DNA of 64,000 bases from Zooshikella sp050749885 (GTDB taxonomy: Bacteria; Pseudomonadota; Gammaproteobacteria; Pseudomonadales; Zooshikellaceae), in NCBI RefSeq assembly GCF_050749885.1, contig NZ_JBOIUB010000004.1, positions 372,001 through 436,000 of the forward strand, in the 5' to 3' direction. Shown here one piece after another: positions 62,965 to 64,000 of this stretch. Numbering within the stretch: position 1 is the first letter of the stretch; each line of letters opens with the position of its first letter. The notes beneath the pieces were generated by a model, which made no database searches, was not told the DNA's origin, and saw only the letters and a list, made by a program, of their open reading frames with translations. Position numbers and translations under genes: made by a program.

Positions 62965-64000
62965 ATGAGCACGAATAATATAAAAAAACTACCTTCAGAA
63001 AAATATGAAGTTACACAGCCTGATTATAATACGCTTGATTGTGAACCAATAAAAAATCAAAAACATTACGATGTAATCATTATTGGTGGCGGGCTTTCAG
63101 GATTGAGTGCTGCCTGGCAGTTAAAGTCAAATTCAGTGCTGTTACTTGATGAAAGAAATAAGTTGGGTGGTAATGCTCGCTTGGAATATAGAGATGGTTT
63201 ACGTTATGCAAGTGCTGGAAGTTGTTTTCAGAACCCAATTGAAGGTGGAGAGGTCGCAAGTTTATTACATGAATTAGGACTATGGCAGCAGTGGCAAGCA
63301 GCTGATCAAGAATCCCTTGTGTTATTTGATACTAAACGGTTATTGAAAGGTATGGGTGAAGTTTGCATGGCTTTAATCAATCAGCCAAAAGCACTACTAA
63401 TCCCAGGAATGTATAAATTAACCTTTGACTTGATAAAAGGCGCTATAATGAACAAGCCTTTTATTGTCTCTCCTAAGAAATTGGGTGATCCTGTATTCGC
63501 AAAATTATTTAAGTATCTAGAACAGTTTAAACCAGGATCAGGTAAATATCCTGCTGTACCATGGACAGAAGAGTGCGATTGGTCTAGGCAGGAAATGGAA
63601 ATTTTTGACAGTATTTCACTGCATGATTTATTTTTTGACCCAACTGTAAAAGGAAGATTACCTGCTGATCTGCAGCCAAATGAGGAGCTTGGAGAGTTAG
63701 TTAAAGATGCAATTGAAACAACATTGCGGGTTGAATGTTTATCTATTAAAGATGTTTCTGCTTATGTTGGTTTACATTTCTTATTAGGGTATTTATTTGG
63801 TACATTGGTAACATTTCCTGGGGGGAATGGTTTTTTAAGTGAAAATCTCAAAACTAAACTTTCAGAGCAGCCATCTTGCAATTGCCAACCTAATGCAAAA
63901 GTCATTGCAGTTGAAGAGATTGGTAGTGGTTATGAAGTTGTTTATATGCAAGATGAAATGTTGTTTAAAGTGACAGCTTCAACGGTTATTTGGGCTGCTC
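62965..64000 (+). CDS. pigB: PigB-like FAD-dependent oxidase (3' end outside window)
   Basis: At least 345 residues are present and the frame is open to the window edge. Residues 35-60 (HYDVIIIGGGLSGLSAAWQL) form an FAD Rossmann motif, followed by LLLDERNKLGGNAR and a run of amine-oxidase/phytoene-desaturase-like sequence with FPGGNGF. The place after pigA and the small membrane gene suggests PigB, the flavin oxidase that finishes the 2-methyl-3-amyl-pyrrole ring of prodigiosin. Homology to PigB is inferred from context rather than recalled in detail. The ATG 62965 has AAGG about 10 bases upstream. Confidence 0.7.
   Translation, partial: MSTNNIKKLPSEKYEVTQPDYNTLDCEPIKNQKHYDVIIIGGGLSGLSAAWQLKSNSVLLLDERNKLGGNARLEYRDGLRYASAGSCFQNPIEGGEVASLLHELGLWQQWQAADQESLVLFDTKRLLKGMGEVCMALINQPKALLIPGMYKLTFDLIKGAIMNKPFIVSPKKLGDPVFAKLFKYLEQFKPGSGKYPAVPWTEECDWSRQEMEIFDSISLHDLFFDPTVKGRLPADLQPNEELGELVKDAIETTLRVECLSIKDVSAYVGLHFLLGYLFGTLVTFPGGNGFLSENLKTKLSEQPSCNCQPNAKVIAVEEIGSGYEVVYMQDEMLFKVTASTVIWAA

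Noticed and set aside
1..64000. tRNA or rRNA genes, CRISPR arrays, insertion sequences, prophage genes
   Set aside because: I looked for tRNA arms, regular repeat-spacer patterns, transposase motifs and phage proteins and saw none I could support.

Overview
The window reads as the chromosome of a marine gammaproteobacterium of moderate to low GC, related to Pseudomonas, Hahella and other Oceanospirillales. It carries type IVa pilus genes, SecA, GroESL, YajQ, the AmpD/AmpE/AmpG muropeptide set and BifA, in gene blocks that match from memory the Pseudomonas aeruginosa order around PA4367-PA4403 and PA4521-PA4530. At the right end is the start of a prodigiosin-type pigment locus (pigA, then a pigB-like gene). 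Together with the composition this suggests a red-pigmented marine genus such as Zooshikella. That genus name is an inference.

Layout: 1-3575 (+) holds the secA 3' end, argJ and a mutT-thiE fusion. 3566-8643 (-) holds pilB, pilC, pilD, coaE and yacG, with pilA divergent at 8956 (+) behind a clear sigma-54 promoter. 9454-20466 is a strikingly AT-rich surface-glycan island. Its + arm has a GT-C membrane protein, a GT2 glycosyltransferase, two methyltransferases and an SGNH hydrolase. Its convergent - arm is galE, GT4, asnB, GT4 and a methyltransferase, with overlapping genes. Runs of 7 to 9 G occur in pilA and in genes of the + arm. 20670-26815 returns to conserved core: nadC, a retropepsin-like protease, a DUF1631 protein, ampD and ampE.

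26846-39609 holds a histidine kinase, panE and a response regulator with a degenerate GGDEF domain (all -), then yajQ, ampG, an alkyltransferase-like gene, a DUF481 protein, an SDR, a HugZ-like protein, fxsA, and groES-groEL behind a sigma-32-type promoter. 39822-51583 holds a small membrane protein, a chemotaxis receptor, a Fur-box-controlled iron operon (imelysin, di-heme oxidoreductase, second imelysin, DUF1513), a lipoprotein, a short FimV-like LysM protein and bifA. 52193-55962 holds a tandem QueD-type protein, bioA and pepQ.

57126 to 61018 is gene-poor and unusual. After an orphan PEP-CTERM protein gene (56250-57125) it carries a hairpin resembling a CsrA-binding site, a divergent CsrA-like protein with a long basic tail, a secreted protein of unknown family, and a long leader with several dyads ahead of pigA. 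The pigment cluster (pigA, a small DoxX-like membrane protein, a pigB-like FAD oxidase) runs off the right edge.

Two themes tie genes together. The left part makes, exports and probably decorates type IV pili. c-di-GMP and post-transcriptional regulators (BifA, the degenerate GGDEF regulator, YajQ, the CsrA-like protein) are scattered through the window and could link surface behaviour to the pilus and pigment loci; that link is inference.
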